This document shows positions 24,280-33,861 of a stretch of 64,000 nucleotides of DNA, in pieces (the first letter of the stretch is position 1; each line of letters begins with the position of its first letter). Source of the stretch: Pelagimonas phthalicica (GTDB lineage: Bacteria > Pseudomonadota > Alphaproteobacteria > Rhodobacterales > Rhodobacteraceae); the NCBI RefSeq assembly GCF_004364805.1, contig NZ_SOAP01000001.1, positions 62,001-126,000 on the forward strand, in the 5' to 3' direction. The notes under the pieces were generated by a model. That model ran no database searches. It was not told the origin of the DNA and worked only from the letters and a program-made list of their open reading frames with translations. A program made the translations under genes and the position numbers.

Positions 24280-27096
24280 TTAGCCCTTGTCCTTCAACCC
24301 CATCAGAGCCGCTGCAAACGGGTTATCTGGATCAATGGCCTTTTCCTTTTTCGGCGGACGCGACTGGAAGGATTTGGCCCCCCGATCACCGCCGCCTTTC
24401 GGACCTTTGCCACGAGGTTTGCCTTTGCCGCCCTTGCGCTCGCCACGATTGTCACCGCGGTTGCCGCCACCGGGTCGCGCATCGCGACGTGGCTTGCCAC
24501 CACCGCGACGCTGGCCGCCACGATTGCCACCCCAAGTGAAGGTATAGAACACTTCCATTTCGGGCTCGCCGGCCTCAGCAGCATCCGCTTCGACAACCTC
24601 AGCCTCGGCCGGCTCGGCTTTGGCCTCTGCGACCAAAGTCTCACCATCCTCGGAAGGCTCTGCAGCTGTTTCAGGCGTGGTTTCGTCTTCGGCAGCACCT
24701 TCGGCGATGGGCGCAGGCTTCACCTTGGCACGTTCGCCTTTCTCAGCTTTGTAGCCCAGCCCTTCCATCAGGTCGGAGAACTGCTCAAGCGTCATGCCTG
24801 TGATCGAGAGCATATCCGCCTTGGCTTCAAAGCCTCCACGGCTGTCCTCGGTGCGCAGCATATCGGCAAGCCGTTCCAGCATATCGATGCGGATCGCGCG
24901 GGCCCCTGCCTTGCGGTAACCAGCCAAGGCGTAGTGACGCGCAGGCACGTCCTCGACATTTGGCACGGTAACCAAACCGGGAGGCGGCGCCTCGGGGAAC
25001 TCTTGCAGATCGTTGGCCAGGCTCCACAACACCAAACGCAGGCGCGTCGGGGCGGGTTTTAGCAGCAGCGGCATAAAGATGGTGTACTGACCAAAGCGCA
25101 CACCATGCTTGCGCAGGGTTCCACGTGCATCCTGATCCAACGCTTTGACGTCGTCGGCCACATCCGAACGCTGCACAATGCCCATGGCCTCGACCAGTTG
25201 AAAGGCAAAGCCACGCGCCAGACCGGCCAGGGTCTCGTCATCACGCATCTTGATCAGCGGCTCAAACAGAGCGGCGATCTTGCGATCCATAAAGTGCTGC
25301 AAACGGCGTTCCACCTTTTGCGCCACATCGGCCCCGGCCTCGTCATCGACAAAGACAACGACGCGTGGCTTCAAAGGGTCGTCGCCCTTGGCCAATTTGC
25401 CGACCGCCTGGTCGCCCCACATAAGGCCGCCCTGCTCAGTAAAATCGATTTCGCTATCAGGCGCGTTGTAAAAACGGTCTGCGCGCAAATGGAAATGCGG
25501 GGTCAATGCCTGCAGCGACGCTTGTCGCAGCGTCTTGGCCTCTTGCCCGGTTGCGTCCTTATCCTGACGGAACCGGAACCCTTCGAGTTTCCCGACGAAT
25601 TCACCTTCGACGGTCACTTCACCCTGATCATTCACTTCGGCCAAAAGGGCCTCCTTCTGCTTCAACCGGCGCAAAAGAACGGATGTGCGCCGATCAACAA
25701 ATCTTTGTGTCAGGCGCTGATGCAGCGCATCTGACAGGCTGTCTTCTACCTTGCGAGTTGCCCCGCGCCAATGGTCTTCGTCACGCAACCAACCTTTTCG
25801 CTGCGCGACATATGTCCACGTGCGAATATAGGCCAGACGTTTCGACAATGTGTCAATGTCGCCATCCGTCCGGTCAATACGGTTGATTTGACGTGCGACA
25901 AATTCATCCGGAACGTGTCCTGCTTCGTGCAGATGTTGATATATCAACTGCAAAAGACCCGCATGTTCATTGGGCGAAATGCCGCGGAAGTCTGGAATTC
26001 GGCACACATCCCACAAGAGTTGCACCGATTTTCCGTCCGAAGCGCGTGCGCGGATTTCCGCCTCTGAAGCAAGGTTACGTAGCGCTCTGAGGTCATCAGC
26101 CTCGCGCGCTTTGATCAAAATTTCATCATTTGGTGCCTGATCGAGACTCGCCTCAAGCGCATCGATAGACCCGAAGCGCAGATTTGGATTGCGCCAATTC
26201 AGCTTTTTCAGCGGTGTGAACTGGTGATTGCAGATCGCTTCGGCCCAGTCTTCGGGGATCGGCCCCGCCTCGCCGGTGACACCAAACGTACCATCCGACA
26301 TGCCGCGCCCGGCCCGTCCGGCAATCTGGGCCAGTTCATTAGGTTGCAAGGGGCGCATGCGCCGCCCGTCAAACTTGGTCAGCGCGCTAAAGGCCACATG
26401 GTCGATATCCAAGTTCAACCCCATGCCAATCGCATCGGTCGCAACCAGAAAATCGACCTCGCGATTCTGATAGAGCGCCACCTGTGCATTTCGGGTGCGC
26501 GGGCTGAGTGCCCCCATGACAACCGCCGCCCCGCCCTTTTGGCGCTTGAGTAGCTCGGCAATGGCATAGACGTTGTCGACCGAAAAACCGACAATCGCAG
26601 TGCGAGGCTGCAAGCGACTGATCTTTTTCGATCCGGTATAGACGAGCTGGCTCATCCGTTCGCGGCGCACGAATTCCACATCGGGAATCAGCGCCTTGAT
26701 CGGGTCGCGCATGGTATCAGCCCCCAAAAGCAACGTTTCATGGGTGCCCCGCATCCGCATCAAACGGTCGGTAAAGACATGGCCGCGCTCGGGGTCGGCG
26801 CAAAGCTGGATTTCGTCCACCGCTACGAAATCTGCGCCCATGCCCTCGGGCATGGCCTCAACCGTGCAGATCCAGTATTTGGCCCGCGGCGGCACGATCC
26901 GCTCTTCGCCGGTCACCAAAGCAACAACGGAAGGGCCGCGCAGATCCACGATCTTGTCATAGACCTCGCGTGCCAGCAGACGCAGCGGCAGGCCGATCAC
27001 CCCGGTGCGATACCCCAGCATACGTTCAATAGCGTAGGTGGTTTTGCCTGTATTGGTCGGGCCGAGAACGGCCGCGATCCTTGTGTTCATGCCCAT
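24280..27096 (-). CDS. Suv3-like DExH RNA helicase
   Basis: 938 residues. GPTNTGKTTYAIERM is the P-loop, AVDEIQLCADPERGHVFTDR the DExH-type motif (DEIQ, as in mitochondrial Suv3), and QIAGRAGRG motif VI. A Suv3 C-terminal domain comes next (IPDFRGIS, LLQLIYQHL). The last 130 residues are first acidic (AEDETTPETAAEPSEDGE) and then Arg/Gly/Lys-rich (RGGQRRGGGKPRRD), a low-complexity RNA-binding tail. Suv3 relatives unwind RNA ahead of exonucleases. The start may be the second Met at 27090. Partner gene: the S4 protein immediately downstream. Confidence 0.93.
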   Translation of the reverse strand: MGMNTRIAAVLGPTNTGKTTYAIERMLGYRTGVIGLPLRLLAREVYDKIVDLRGPSVVALVTGEERIVPPRAKYWICTVEAMPEGMGADFVAVDEIQLCADPERGHVFTDRLMRMRGTHETLLLGADTMRDPIKALIPDVEFVRRERMSQLVYTGSKKISRLQPRTAIVGFSVDNVYAIAELLKRQKGGAAVVMGALSPRTRNAQVALYQNREVDFLVATDAIGMGLNLDIDHVAFSALTKFDGRRMRPLQPNELAQIAGRAGRGMSDGTFGVTGEAGPIPEDWAEAICNHQFTPLKKLNWRNPNLRFGSIDALEASLDQAPNDEILIKAREADDLRALRNLASEAEIRARASDGKSVQLLWDVCRIPDFRGISPNEHAGLLQLIYQHLHEAGHVPDEFVARQINRIDRTDGDIDTLSKRLAYIRTWTYVAQRKGWLRDEDHWRGATRKVEDSLSDALHQRLTQRFVDRRTSVLLRRLKQKEALLAEVNDQGEVTVEGEFVGKLEGFRFRQDKDATGQEAKTLRQASLQALTPHFHLRADRFYNAPDSEIDFTEQGGLMWGDQAVGKLAKGDDPLKPRVVVFVDDEAGADVAQKVERRLQHFMDRKIAALFEPLIKMRDDETLAGLARGFAFQLVEAMGIVQRSDVADDVKALDQDARGTLRKHGVRFGQYTIFMPLLLKPAPTRLRLVLWSLANDLQEFPEAPPPGLVTVPNVEDVPARHYALAGYRKAGARAIRIDMLERLADMLRTEDSRGGFEAKADMLSITGMTLEQFSDLMEGLGYKAEKGERAKVKPAPIAEGAAEDETTPETAAEPSEDGETLVAEAKAEPAEAEVVEADAAEAGEPEMEVFYTFTWGGNRGGQRRGGGKPRRDARPGGGNRGDNRGERKGGKGKPRGKGPKGGGDRGAKSFQSRPPKKEKAIDPDNPFAAALMGLKDKG

Positions 27097-27139
27097 TTGG
27101 TACCTTGGCCCGTGGTCTGATCTGGGGCCGCCTTTGTTT

Positions 27140-27691
27140 TCAGAGCTTGGTGCCCTTCACGTCTCGTTCCAACCGCGCCATGGCGTTGATCACATCCTGA
27201 TCATGCGGTCGCAGCTCAAGTACACGCGCATAGGCATCATAGGCAAGAGCCCCCTCGCCAATCTGTTCCTGAATCGCTCCGACGCCGCGTAACGCCCCAA
27301 AATGATTGGGGTTTAGGGCCAAGGTGCGCTCCAAGGCATCCATGGCAACGCCAAACCGATCCGCATGAAAATAGGCCAAACCCAGCCCGTGCCAACCTTC
27401 GGCAAAATCCGGCGCATGGTCGGTCAGCGCACGAAAATGTTCAATCGCCGCCTCGGTCTTTTCAATCTCCAAAGCGTCATGCCCGCGCTTGAGCAGCAAA
27501 TCCATTGCAGGCGATCCAGATTTGGACCATTCTGCTATTAGTTGATTTTCCAACCTCTGGGCTGACAGCGAATCTTCCGCAACGGAAAGCTCTTGCAAAA
27601 GCTCCGACGCGCGGGTTTCCGCCCTTAAACCGGAAGGTAGGGAAATCATGACTACGGTGCAAACTGCCGCGAGGATAGATTTGAAAACCAT
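27140..27691 (-). CDS. Exported TPR-repeat protein
   Basis: 183 residues. A signal peptide (FKSILAAVCTVVMISLPSGLRA) is followed by three or so tetratricopeptide repeats: AIEHFRALTDHAPDFAEGWHGLGLAYF, GVAMDALERTLALNPNHFGALRG and GALAYDAYARVLELRPHDQD. TPR arrays are protein-protein scaffolds, here in the periplasm. It lies just upstream of the helicase on the same strand (43 bp gap). Partners unknown. Confidence 0.85.
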   Translation of the reverse strand: MVFKSILAAVCTVVMISLPSGLRAETRASELLQELSVAEDSLSAQRLENQLIAEWSKSGSPAMDLLLKRGHDALEIEKTEAAIEHFRALTDHAPDFAEGWHGLGLAYFHADRFGVAMDALERTLALNPNHFGALRGVGAIQEQIGEGALAYDAYARVLELRPHDQDVINAMARLERDVKGTKL

Positions 27692-27775
27692 GGTAACCCG
27701 TGCTCTTAACTTACGCCAAGTGTAGCGCCGGAGCGCAAGATTTCCAGCGCCACTTGGATGTAGAGAGGAAAATAC

Positions 27776-28066
27776 ATGAGCGACATTATCTCCACCGCCG
27801 TTTCGGCCCTGACCGAAAAACTTGGCGGCGAAGGATTCGATGCCACCGCAAAATTTGTTCTGGGCGACGAAGGCAGCCTGATCGTTGACGAAAACGGCGT
27901 GCGCGCCGGCGACGATGATGCCGACGTGACCCTGACAGCGGATGTCGACACGTTTGAGCAGATCCTGACTGGTGATCTAAACCCGACCGGTGCTTTCATG
28001 TCCGGTAAACTGACCATTGACGGTGACATGTCCGCCGCCATGCGTCTTGCTTCGGTACTTGCATAA
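27776..28066 (+). CDS. SCP2 sterol-binding domain protein
   Basis: 96 residues, a stand-alone SCP2 fold. KFVLGDEGSLIVDENGV, DVTLTADVDTFEQILTGDLNPTGAFMSG and KLTIDGDMSAAMRLASVL are the conserved strands and helix. SCP2 domains hold lipids in a hydrophobic tunnel. The stop overlaps the lysophospholipase start (TAATG), which points to a shared lipid role. Confidence 0.92.
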   Translation: MSDIISTAVSALTEKLGGEGFDATAKFVLGDEGSLIVDENGVRAGDDDADVTLTADVDTFEQILTGDLNPTGAFMSGKLTIDGDMSAAMRLASVLA

Positions 28067-29028
28067 TGAATTTAGTTCCCGCGCCTTTTCACGCTGATCT
28101 GTCCGAAGGTCCCGTTGGCAGTTGTGCCTGGTGGATCGAAACAGTTGACGGTTTGCGCCTTCGTATCGCGCATTTCCCGGCAGAACAGGCGCGGGGCACC
28201 GTGCTGCTTTTCCCCGGTCGCACGGAATATGTTGAGAAATACGGCCGCACTGCCGCCGATCTGGCCGCTGGTGGTTACCACGTGCTGGCGATTGACTGGC
28301 GGGGTCAGGGCCTTGCGGATCGTATGCTGGATGAACCCATGGCGGGCCATGTCGCCGTGTTCGAGGATTACCAGCACGATGTCGCGGCCGTCATGGAATG
28401 CGTTGAGGCGTTGAACCTACCAAAACCGCTGCACCTGATCGGCCATTCCATGGGCGGATGTATCGGATTGCGGGCCGTGATGGATGGGCTCCCGGTTGAC
28501 TCCTGCGTCTTTACCGGCCCGATGTGGGGCATTCGTATGGCTGACCCTCTGCGCCCTGCCGCCTGGGCCTTGTCCTGGTGGGGCAAACAAATCGGGCTTG
28601 GCCATGTATTCACACCCGGCACCAAACCCGAAAGCTATGTGGCGTCGGAGCCTTTCGAGGACAATTTGCTGACCCGCGACCGCGATATGTGGGATTATAT
28701 GCAGCGTCAGGTTTTGGCCGTTCCCGAATTACAGCTTGGCGGGCCATCCTTGAACTGGCTGCACGAGGCCTTGGCCGAAACGCGTGAATTGTCGCGCCGC
28801 CCATCGCCTGCCCAACCCTGTCTGACCTTCTTGGGCACAAATGAACGCATTGTTGATCCGACACGCATCACCTCGCGCATGGAAAAATGGCCCGGTGGAC
28901 AATTGGTTCAGATCACCGATGGTGAGCATGAAATCCTGATGGAAGATGAAACCACCCGCCGTCGTGTCACCGACCAAATCTGCGCTTTTTTTGACCGTGC
29001 AGGGTCGAGCAACGCGATGACTGCTTAA
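28066..29028 (+). CDS. Lysophospholipase-like alpha/beta hydrolase (serine aminopeptidase S33 family)
   Basis: 320 residues. LLFPGRTEYVEKYGRTAADL is the family entry, LAIDWRGQGLADR the following strand, GHSMGGCIGL the nucleophile elbow, and TDGEHEILMEDE holds the histidine. This pattern is typical of PldB-type lysophospholipases, which cleave the remaining acyl chain from lysophospholipid. It is translationally coupled to the SCP2 gene. Confidence 0.88.
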   Translation: MNLVPAPFHADLSEGPVGSCAWWIETVDGLRLRIAHFPAEQARGTVLLFPGRTEYVEKYGRTAADLAAGGYHVLAIDWRGQGLADRMLDEPMAGHVAVFEDYQHDVAAVMECVEALNLPKPLHLIGHSMGGCIGLRAVMDGLPVDSCVFTGPMWGIRMADPLRPAAWALSWWGKQIGLGHVFTPGTKPESYVASEPFEDNLLTRDRDMWDYMQRQVLAVPELQLGGPSLNWLHEALAETRELSRRPSPAQPCLTFLGTNERIVDPTRITSRMEKWPGGQLVQITDGEHEILMEDETTRRRVTDQICAFFDRAGSSNAMTA

Positions 29029-29142
29029 ATTGTAGCGGGTCGGCTCTGCGCAGAATTTGTGAAACTTGTATTTGCCTGTGACTGTTTGCTTGTTGAAAGC
29101 AACTAGAATTGCAAGATGCAGATTTTAAGCGGAAGAGCCGCC

Positions 29143-30009
29143 ATGATACGTTTTGCCCTTATTTTCGCGATCTCCCTCCTTGGCGCCCTGCCCTCAAAGG
29201 CGGCGGATTGGGACGGCTTTGTCTGGGCCGGGTTTCAAGCCACAGATGACGCGTCGGGCTTTGGATTTCTGGATGTTACGGCCGCCTTTGACCTATCGCG
29301 CTCTTATCCACTGTCGCTTGAAGTCGGCGTTTACGAATTTGTGCTCCCTGAAAAGCGCCCACATGAGACCTATGTGGCCCTGACATGGGATGATCGGCTC
29401 CGATTGGGGGTGGTCAGACCGGCCTATGATTCCGTTCTGCCCTCAAAATTCGAACGTATCGCCCCCTATCTCAGCTATGAGCGCGCAGAATATTCCCGCG
29501 CCCGAACCACGACCCTAGCCTTGCGCGATGGGGCGGTGCCATTCGGGCTGAGCTACCAGTCGCGCCCCGGAGACTGGAGCTGGGCCGTATCCGCCCATTC
29601 GGCGCGTGGTGGCGATTTTCACAGTGCCAGTGCCGCCGTAAGCTATGAAAAAGGCCCGTGGACCCTCGCGGCTGCGGTTGAGGGGCTTTGGCCCGATCAC
29701 AGCGACGGGGCGGAATTGAATGCCAAGGCCGGAGTCACCTATACCAAAGATAAGTGGGCAGTCGGCCTTAGCTTTTTCCACCCTTCAGCCCATGACGACC
29801 CTGACATCTTAGCGTTGGACCTTTCCTATCAGGCGACACGCGACCTAACGCTCTATCTGGTTTCCGAACTGGCTGAAAACAGCGATTTCAACGCCCATGG
29901 CTTTGGCCTGAGCTACTCGGTTTCAGACCGGGCCGCCCTGACCGCGGCCATCACCCAAACCGGCAATCAAGAGACAGCCGGACATTTTGGTCTATCCTGG
30001 CGTTTCTAG
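29143..30009 (+). CDS. Predicted outer-membrane beta-barrel protein
   Basis: 288 residues. Signal peptide RFALIFAISLLGALPSKA, then alternating hydrophobic/polar strands rich in aromatic residues (YVALTWDDRLRLGVV, FGLSYQSRPGDWSWAVSA, WAVGLSFFHPS, FGLSYSVSDRAALTAAI), ending in a C-terminal phenylalanine (GLSWRF), the OmpA/porin-style assembly signal. It resembles the small porin-like barrels of Rhodobacteraceae. GGAAG 7 bp upstream supports the ATG at 29143. Substrate unknown. Confidence 0.7.
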   Translation: MIRFALIFAISLLGALPSKAADWDGFVWAGFQATDDASGFGFLDVTAAFDLSRSYPLSLEVGVYEFVLPEKRPHETYVALTWDDRLRLGVVRPAYDSVLPSKFERIAPYLSYERAEYSRARTTTLALRDGAVPFGLSYQSRPGDWSWAVSAHSARGGDFHSASAAVSYEKGPWTLAAAVEGLWPDHSDGAELNAKAGVTYTKDKWAVGLSFFHPSAHDDPDILALDLSYQATRDLTLYLVSELAENSDFNAHGFGLSYSVSDRAALTAAITQTGNQETAGHFGLSWRF

Positions 30010-30076
30010 CCACCTGCCCCTTGAACCTTGGGCCAGAGAAGGCTTAGCTCTCTCACAGATAACCAAGGAGTTCCCC

Positions 30077-31891
30077 ATGAAAATCCAACCGCTTTATGAC
30101 ACCAATGCTATGTCAGGGGGGGGAGAGCTTGGGCCACTGCCGGAATGGGATCTGAGCGACCTCTACCCGTCAGACGACTCACCCGAATTGAAACGCGATC
30201 TGGACTGGCTGGAATCGGCCTGTGCAAAATTCGCGGATGATTACGAAGGCAAGCTTGCCACGCTGGACGCAACCGGCATGCTTGAGGCGATCAAGCGTCA
30301 GGAACGCATCGACAGCGTCGCCGGGCGGATCATGTCTTATGCGGGCTTGCGTTACTACCAGCTGACCACTGACGCGGATCGGGCGAAATTCCTGTCTGAC
30401 AATCAGGAACGCATCACCAATTTCTCGACCCCTCTGGTGTTTTTCACCCTGGAATTGAACCGGTTGGACGATGATTTTCTCACCGGGCTGTTCGCAGAAA
30501 GCGATGAGCTGAAACGCTACAAACCGGTCTTTGACAAGATCCGCAAGATGAAGCCCTATCAACTCTCTGATGAGATGGAGAAATTCCTGCATGACCTTGG
30601 TGTTGTTGGCGATGCCTGGGAGCGGCTTTTTGACGAAACCATTGCCGGTCTGACCTTTGATATCGACGGCGAAGAGCTGAACATCGAAGCCACACTGAAC
30701 TTCCTCACCGATCAAAACCGTGACAAGCGTGAAGCGGCAGCGCGGGAATTGGCCAGCGTGTTTGCGGAGAATATCAAAACCTTTGCTCGTGTTCACAACA
30801 CTCAGGCCAAGGAAAAGGAAATTCTGGATCGTTGGCGCGGCATGCCGACGGCGCAGACCGGGCGGCACCTGTCAAACGATGTGGAACCCGAAGTGGTTGA
30901 GGCGCTGCGCAACGCTGTTGTCGCCGCTTATCCCCGCCTAAGCCACCGTTATTACGAGTTGAAACGCAAGTGGTTGGGCTTGGACGTGATGCAGGTCTGG
31001 GACCGCAACGCGCCGCTGCCGATGGAAAGCGACCGGATCGTTGGTTGGGACGAGGCCACCAAAACCGTGATGGATGCCTATAACGGCTTTGATGCCCGCA
31101 TGGGTGAGATCGCCGATCCGTTCTTTACCAAAGGTTGGATTGATGCCGGGGTGAAACCGGGCAAAGCCCCCGGTGCCTTTGCCCATCCCACAGTCACCGA
31201 TGTGCACCCCTATGTGATGCTGAACTATCTCGGCAAACCGCGCGATGTGATGACCCTCGCGCACGAGCTGGGTCACGGTGTGCATCAGGTTCTGGCCGCC
31301 GGTCAGGGCGAGATGTTGAGTTCAACTCCGCTGACTTTGGCAGAAACCGCCTCGGTCTTTGGTGAGATGCTGACCTTCCGTGCGATGCTGGATCAGGCCA
31401 AGGATCAGGCAGAACGCAAAGTGCTGCTGGCCGGTAAGGTCGAAGATATGATCAACACGGTTGTGCGTCAGATTGCATTTTATGACTTTGAATGCAAACT
31501 GCATGACGCACGTCGCAGTGGTGAGCTGACCCCGGATGACATCAACGCACTATGGATGAGCGTGCAGGCCCAAAGCCTTGGCCCGGCTTTTGAATTCATG
31601 CCGGGATACGAAACCTTCTGGGCCTACATCCCGCATTTCGTGCATTCGCCGTTTTACGTCTATGCCTACGCCTTTGGCGACGGGTTGGTGAACGCGCTTT
31701 ACGCGGCCTATCAGGAACAGCCCGAAGGCTTCCAGGACAAGTATTTTGACCTGCTCAAAGCCGGTGGGTCCAAGCATCATTCAGAACTGCTGGCCCCGTT
31801 CGGTCTGGATGCCTCGGACCCAAGTTTCTGGGACAAGGGCCTGTCGATGATCGAAGGCTTCATCGACGAATTGGAAGCCATGGAAGACTAA
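30077..31891 (+). CDS. pepF: M3-family oligoendopeptidase F
   Basis: 604 residues. HELGH at about residues 396-400 (LAHELGHGVHQ) binds zinc with a downstream glutamate in SVFGEML. N-terminal helices include the M3 pepF/M3 domain (PEWDLSDLYPSDD start). It cuts oligopeptides in the cytoplasm. The ATG at 30077 has AAGGAG 6 bp upstream. Followed by a strong terminator shared with flagellin. Confidence 0.95.
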   Translation: MKIQPLYDTNAMSGGGELGPLPEWDLSDLYPSDDSPELKRDLDWLESACAKFADDYEGKLATLDATGMLEAIKRQERIDSVAGRIMSYAGLRYYQLTTDADRAKFLSDNQERITNFSTPLVFFTLELNRLDDDFLTGLFAESDELKRYKPVFDKIRKMKPYQLSDEMEKFLHDLGVVGDAWERLFDETIAGLTFDIDGEELNIEATLNFLTDQNRDKREAAARELASVFAENIKTFARVHNTQAKEKEILDRWRGMPTAQTGRHLSNDVEPEVVEALRNAVVAAYPRLSHRYYELKRKWLGLDVMQVWDRNAPLPMESDRIVGWDEATKTVMDAYNGFDARMGEIADPFFTKGWIDAGVKPGKAPGAFAHPTVTDVHPYVMLNYLGKPRDVMTLAHELGHGVHQVLAAGQGEMLSSTPLTLAETASVFGEMLTFRAMLDQAKDQAERKVLLAGKVEDMINTVVRQIAFYDFECKLHDARRSGELTPDDINALWMSVQAQSLGPAFEFMPGYETFWAYIPHFVHSPFYVYAYAFGDGLVNALYAAYQEQPEGFQDKYFDLLKAGGSKHHSELLAPFGLDASDPSFWDKGLSMIEGFIDELEAMED

Positions 31892-31894
31892 GAC

Positions 31895-31920
31895 AAAAAG
31901 GCCGCAAAAGCGGCCTTTTT
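31895..31920. terminator. Bidirectional terminator between pepF and flagellin
   Basis: AAAAAGGCCGC pairs perfectly with GCGGCCTTTTT over a 4-nt loop. Confidence 0.95.
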
Positions 31921-33219
31921 CTATCTGAACAGAGATAGCAAAGTTTGCGGCTGCTGATTGGCAATCGACAGGGCCTGCACCGCCAATTGTTGCTGAACCT
32001 GCAAAGCCTGCTGACGTGCTGAGGTCTCAACCAGATCGGAATCCACCAAGGCACCGATCCCGGTTTTGAAACTGTCGATCAACTGGGATGTAAACTTCTC
32101 TTGCGTGGTCAATCGCCCCTGGACCGAGCCAATCTCAGCCGCGGCGTCCACGGCCGCTTCGATCATCACGTCGACCCGTCCCAGGGCGTCACGTGCCCCG
32201 GCCTCGGTCGTGACGTCGATCGAGGCCAGATCGCCTAGGTCGCCACCGGTCACATTGCCCGCATCCGCCCCAAGACGGCTGAGAGTCACCTGCAAGGTAT
32301 CGCTCCCCGAGCTGACATCCGAACTGGCCGTAATGGTACTGCCAGCGAATTCCAAGCTCAGAACGTCCGAAGAGAGCGAGTTTGCATTGGCATAGGCCTC
32401 CCAGCGGCGGCCAAGCCCGGTGACCACGTCAGCCATGGTGTCCCCTTCTCGGGCGACATAGGCCAAAGTTCCCCCGGCAATCTCGGCCTGAGTTGGCGCG
32501 CCGGCGGCGGTGGTGCGGTAATCACTTTGCGCAAAGGCTGACCCGTCCGCATCGATGCCAAAGACCGAAATCGCAAAGGCTGTTCCGACGCTGACCGATT
32601 GCCCGCTCAGATCCATGGCCGCGCTTTGCGTGGCGTTCAGCGTCACCTGGTCCGCAGCCGCGGTGTATGTGCCACCACTGGCCGCGACGACAGCGGCCAG
32701 CCCCCGCAAGTCTTGCCGTTTCAGCGTTATATCAGTTGTGGTCACCGAGCTTTCAGTGCGGCTGAGCGAGGCTAAAATCTGAATATGGCCAGACCCGGCA
32801 TCGGTGCTGGTATGTTTGATCAGGTTCTGCCCGTTGAACTGAGTGGCATTCACAACCGCATTGATCTGATTGCGCAGGGCATCAACGTCTGCCTGCACTT
32901 TCTGACGGTCAATATTGTCCTGTTGGCCAACCACGATCTTACCCTTGAGATCGGTCAGCAAATCCGCCAGGCTTTCCGCCCCTTGCCGCGCTACAGAAAG
33001 CGTCGCCTGGGCAAGGCCAAGCCCATCGGAGATCTGTTGAAACCCTTTGACATCGGATTCCATGGTCTTGGACACCGCCCAGACCGACGCGTTCACACCC
33101 GCATTCGAGACACGCTTACCCGTGCCCACTTGCTGCATGGTATCATCCAGATCAGACCCGACTTTTCTCAGGGTCTTCAGGGCGTTCAACGCACCCATAT
33201 TGGTCAAAATGCTCGACAT
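31921..33219 (-). CDS. Flagellin
   Basis: 432 residues. The conserved N-terminal D0/D1 helix is SSILTNMGALNALKTLRKV with SDLDDTMQQVGTGKRVSNA, and the C-terminal D0/D1 helix is QQLAVQALSIANQQPQTLLSLFR. The middle (about 180-340) is a variable, Ala/Ser/Gly-rich D2/D3 region that would be exposed on the filament. No flagellar basal-body or chemotaxis gene lies nearby in this window, so this flagellin stands apart from its assembly genes, or is one of several. Confidence 0.96.
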   Translation of the reverse strand: MSSILTNMGALNALKTLRKVGSDLDDTMQQVGTGKRVSNAGVNASVWAVSKTMESDVKGFQQISDGLGLAQATLSVARQGAESLADLLTDLKGKIVVGQQDNIDRQKVQADVDALRNQINAVVNATQFNGQNLIKHTSTDAGSGHIQILASLSRTESSVTTTDITLKRQDLRGLAAVVAASGGTYTAAADQVTLNATQSAAMDLSGQSVSVGTAFAISVFGIDADGSAFAQSDYRTTAAGAPTQAEIAGGTLAYVAREGDTMADVVTGLGRRWEAYANANSLSSDVLSLEFAGSTITASSDVSSGSDTLQVTLSRLGADAGNVTGGDLGDLASIDVTTEAGARDALGRVDVMIEAAVDAAAEIGSVQGRLTTQEKFTSQLIDSFKTGIGALVDSDLVETSARQQALQVQQQLAVQALSIANQQPQTLLSLFR

Positions 33220-33527
33220 GTTTCACGCCTCTGCATCACGGCGGCGCTTCTGCGCAGAACACCGATCAGAAAGTGTTTGCAGGCGACATTCTGCCCCGGC
33301 AGATCGGCCTTTCTCCCGGATCTGCATCACTCGCTTGGTTGGTTATCAAACTGGCGTGAGTTCCTTAAAACCCTCCTAAATCGACGTCGCGAGATATTGA
33401 AATTTGTGGCTAAATTGTGGCGTGATTGTGGCGACCCTGCCATCTTGTTGAAAACCCGGAATTATCCAAAAAACAAAAACCGGCCAGGCAGGACCTGACC
33501 GGTTTCACCAGAAAACTTTTGACCAAT
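33220..33527. other. Intergenic region upstream of flagellin
   Basis: 308 bp. It contains the flagellin leader at its left end and the ydcH-like terminator at its right end. No gene and no convincing sigma28 promoter (GC-rich sequence, ambiguous) were recognised between them. Confidence 0.5.
33475..33505 (-). terminator. Terminator of the YdcH-like gene
   Basis: On the minus strand AAACCGGTCAGG pairs with CCTGGCCGGTTT over a 5-nt loop (one G-U) and runs into TTTTTGTTTTTT. The G-U is a mismatch on the plus strand, so the signal belongs to the minus strand. Confidence 0.85.
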
Positions 33528-33764
33528 TCAGGCCGAAAGAAGCCCGTAAATCTCATCTTTCAGCGCCGCGCGTTTCTTGCGCAACTCACCTTCGGCCAAC
33601 TCGCTCATCGGTTCCACATTGGTTTCAGCGCGATGCACTTGGCGATTGAGATCATGATACTCGTCAGCCAGCTTGGCAAAATGCGCATCAGACTGCTTGA
33701 GCGTACTCATTTTCTCGACAAATTCCGGGAATTCTTCGGCAAGCTCATGTGGGGTGTGGGACAT
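33528..33764 (-). CDS. YdcH/DUF465-family small coiled-coil protein
   Basis: 78 residues. HELAEEFPEFVEKMSTLK and DAHFAKLADEYHDLNRQVHR, followed by LRKKRAALKDEIYGLL, match DUF465, a short helical hairpin. AGGAGAGAG upstream supports the ATG at 33764. Role unknown; these proteins are conserved and short throughout Proteobacteria. Confidence 0.88.
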   Translation of the reverse strand: MSHTPHELAEEFPEFVEKMSTLKQSDAHFAKLADEYHDLNRQVHRAETNVEPMSELAEGELRKKRAALKDEIYGLLSA

Positions 33765-33861
33765 CTGCGTCTCTCTCCTGATCGTTTCGCAAATAGTGTC
33801 GCACAGGGCACCAAAGGTGACTTTGACCCGGATCAATTCAACCGATTGAACCTCTCTTTTT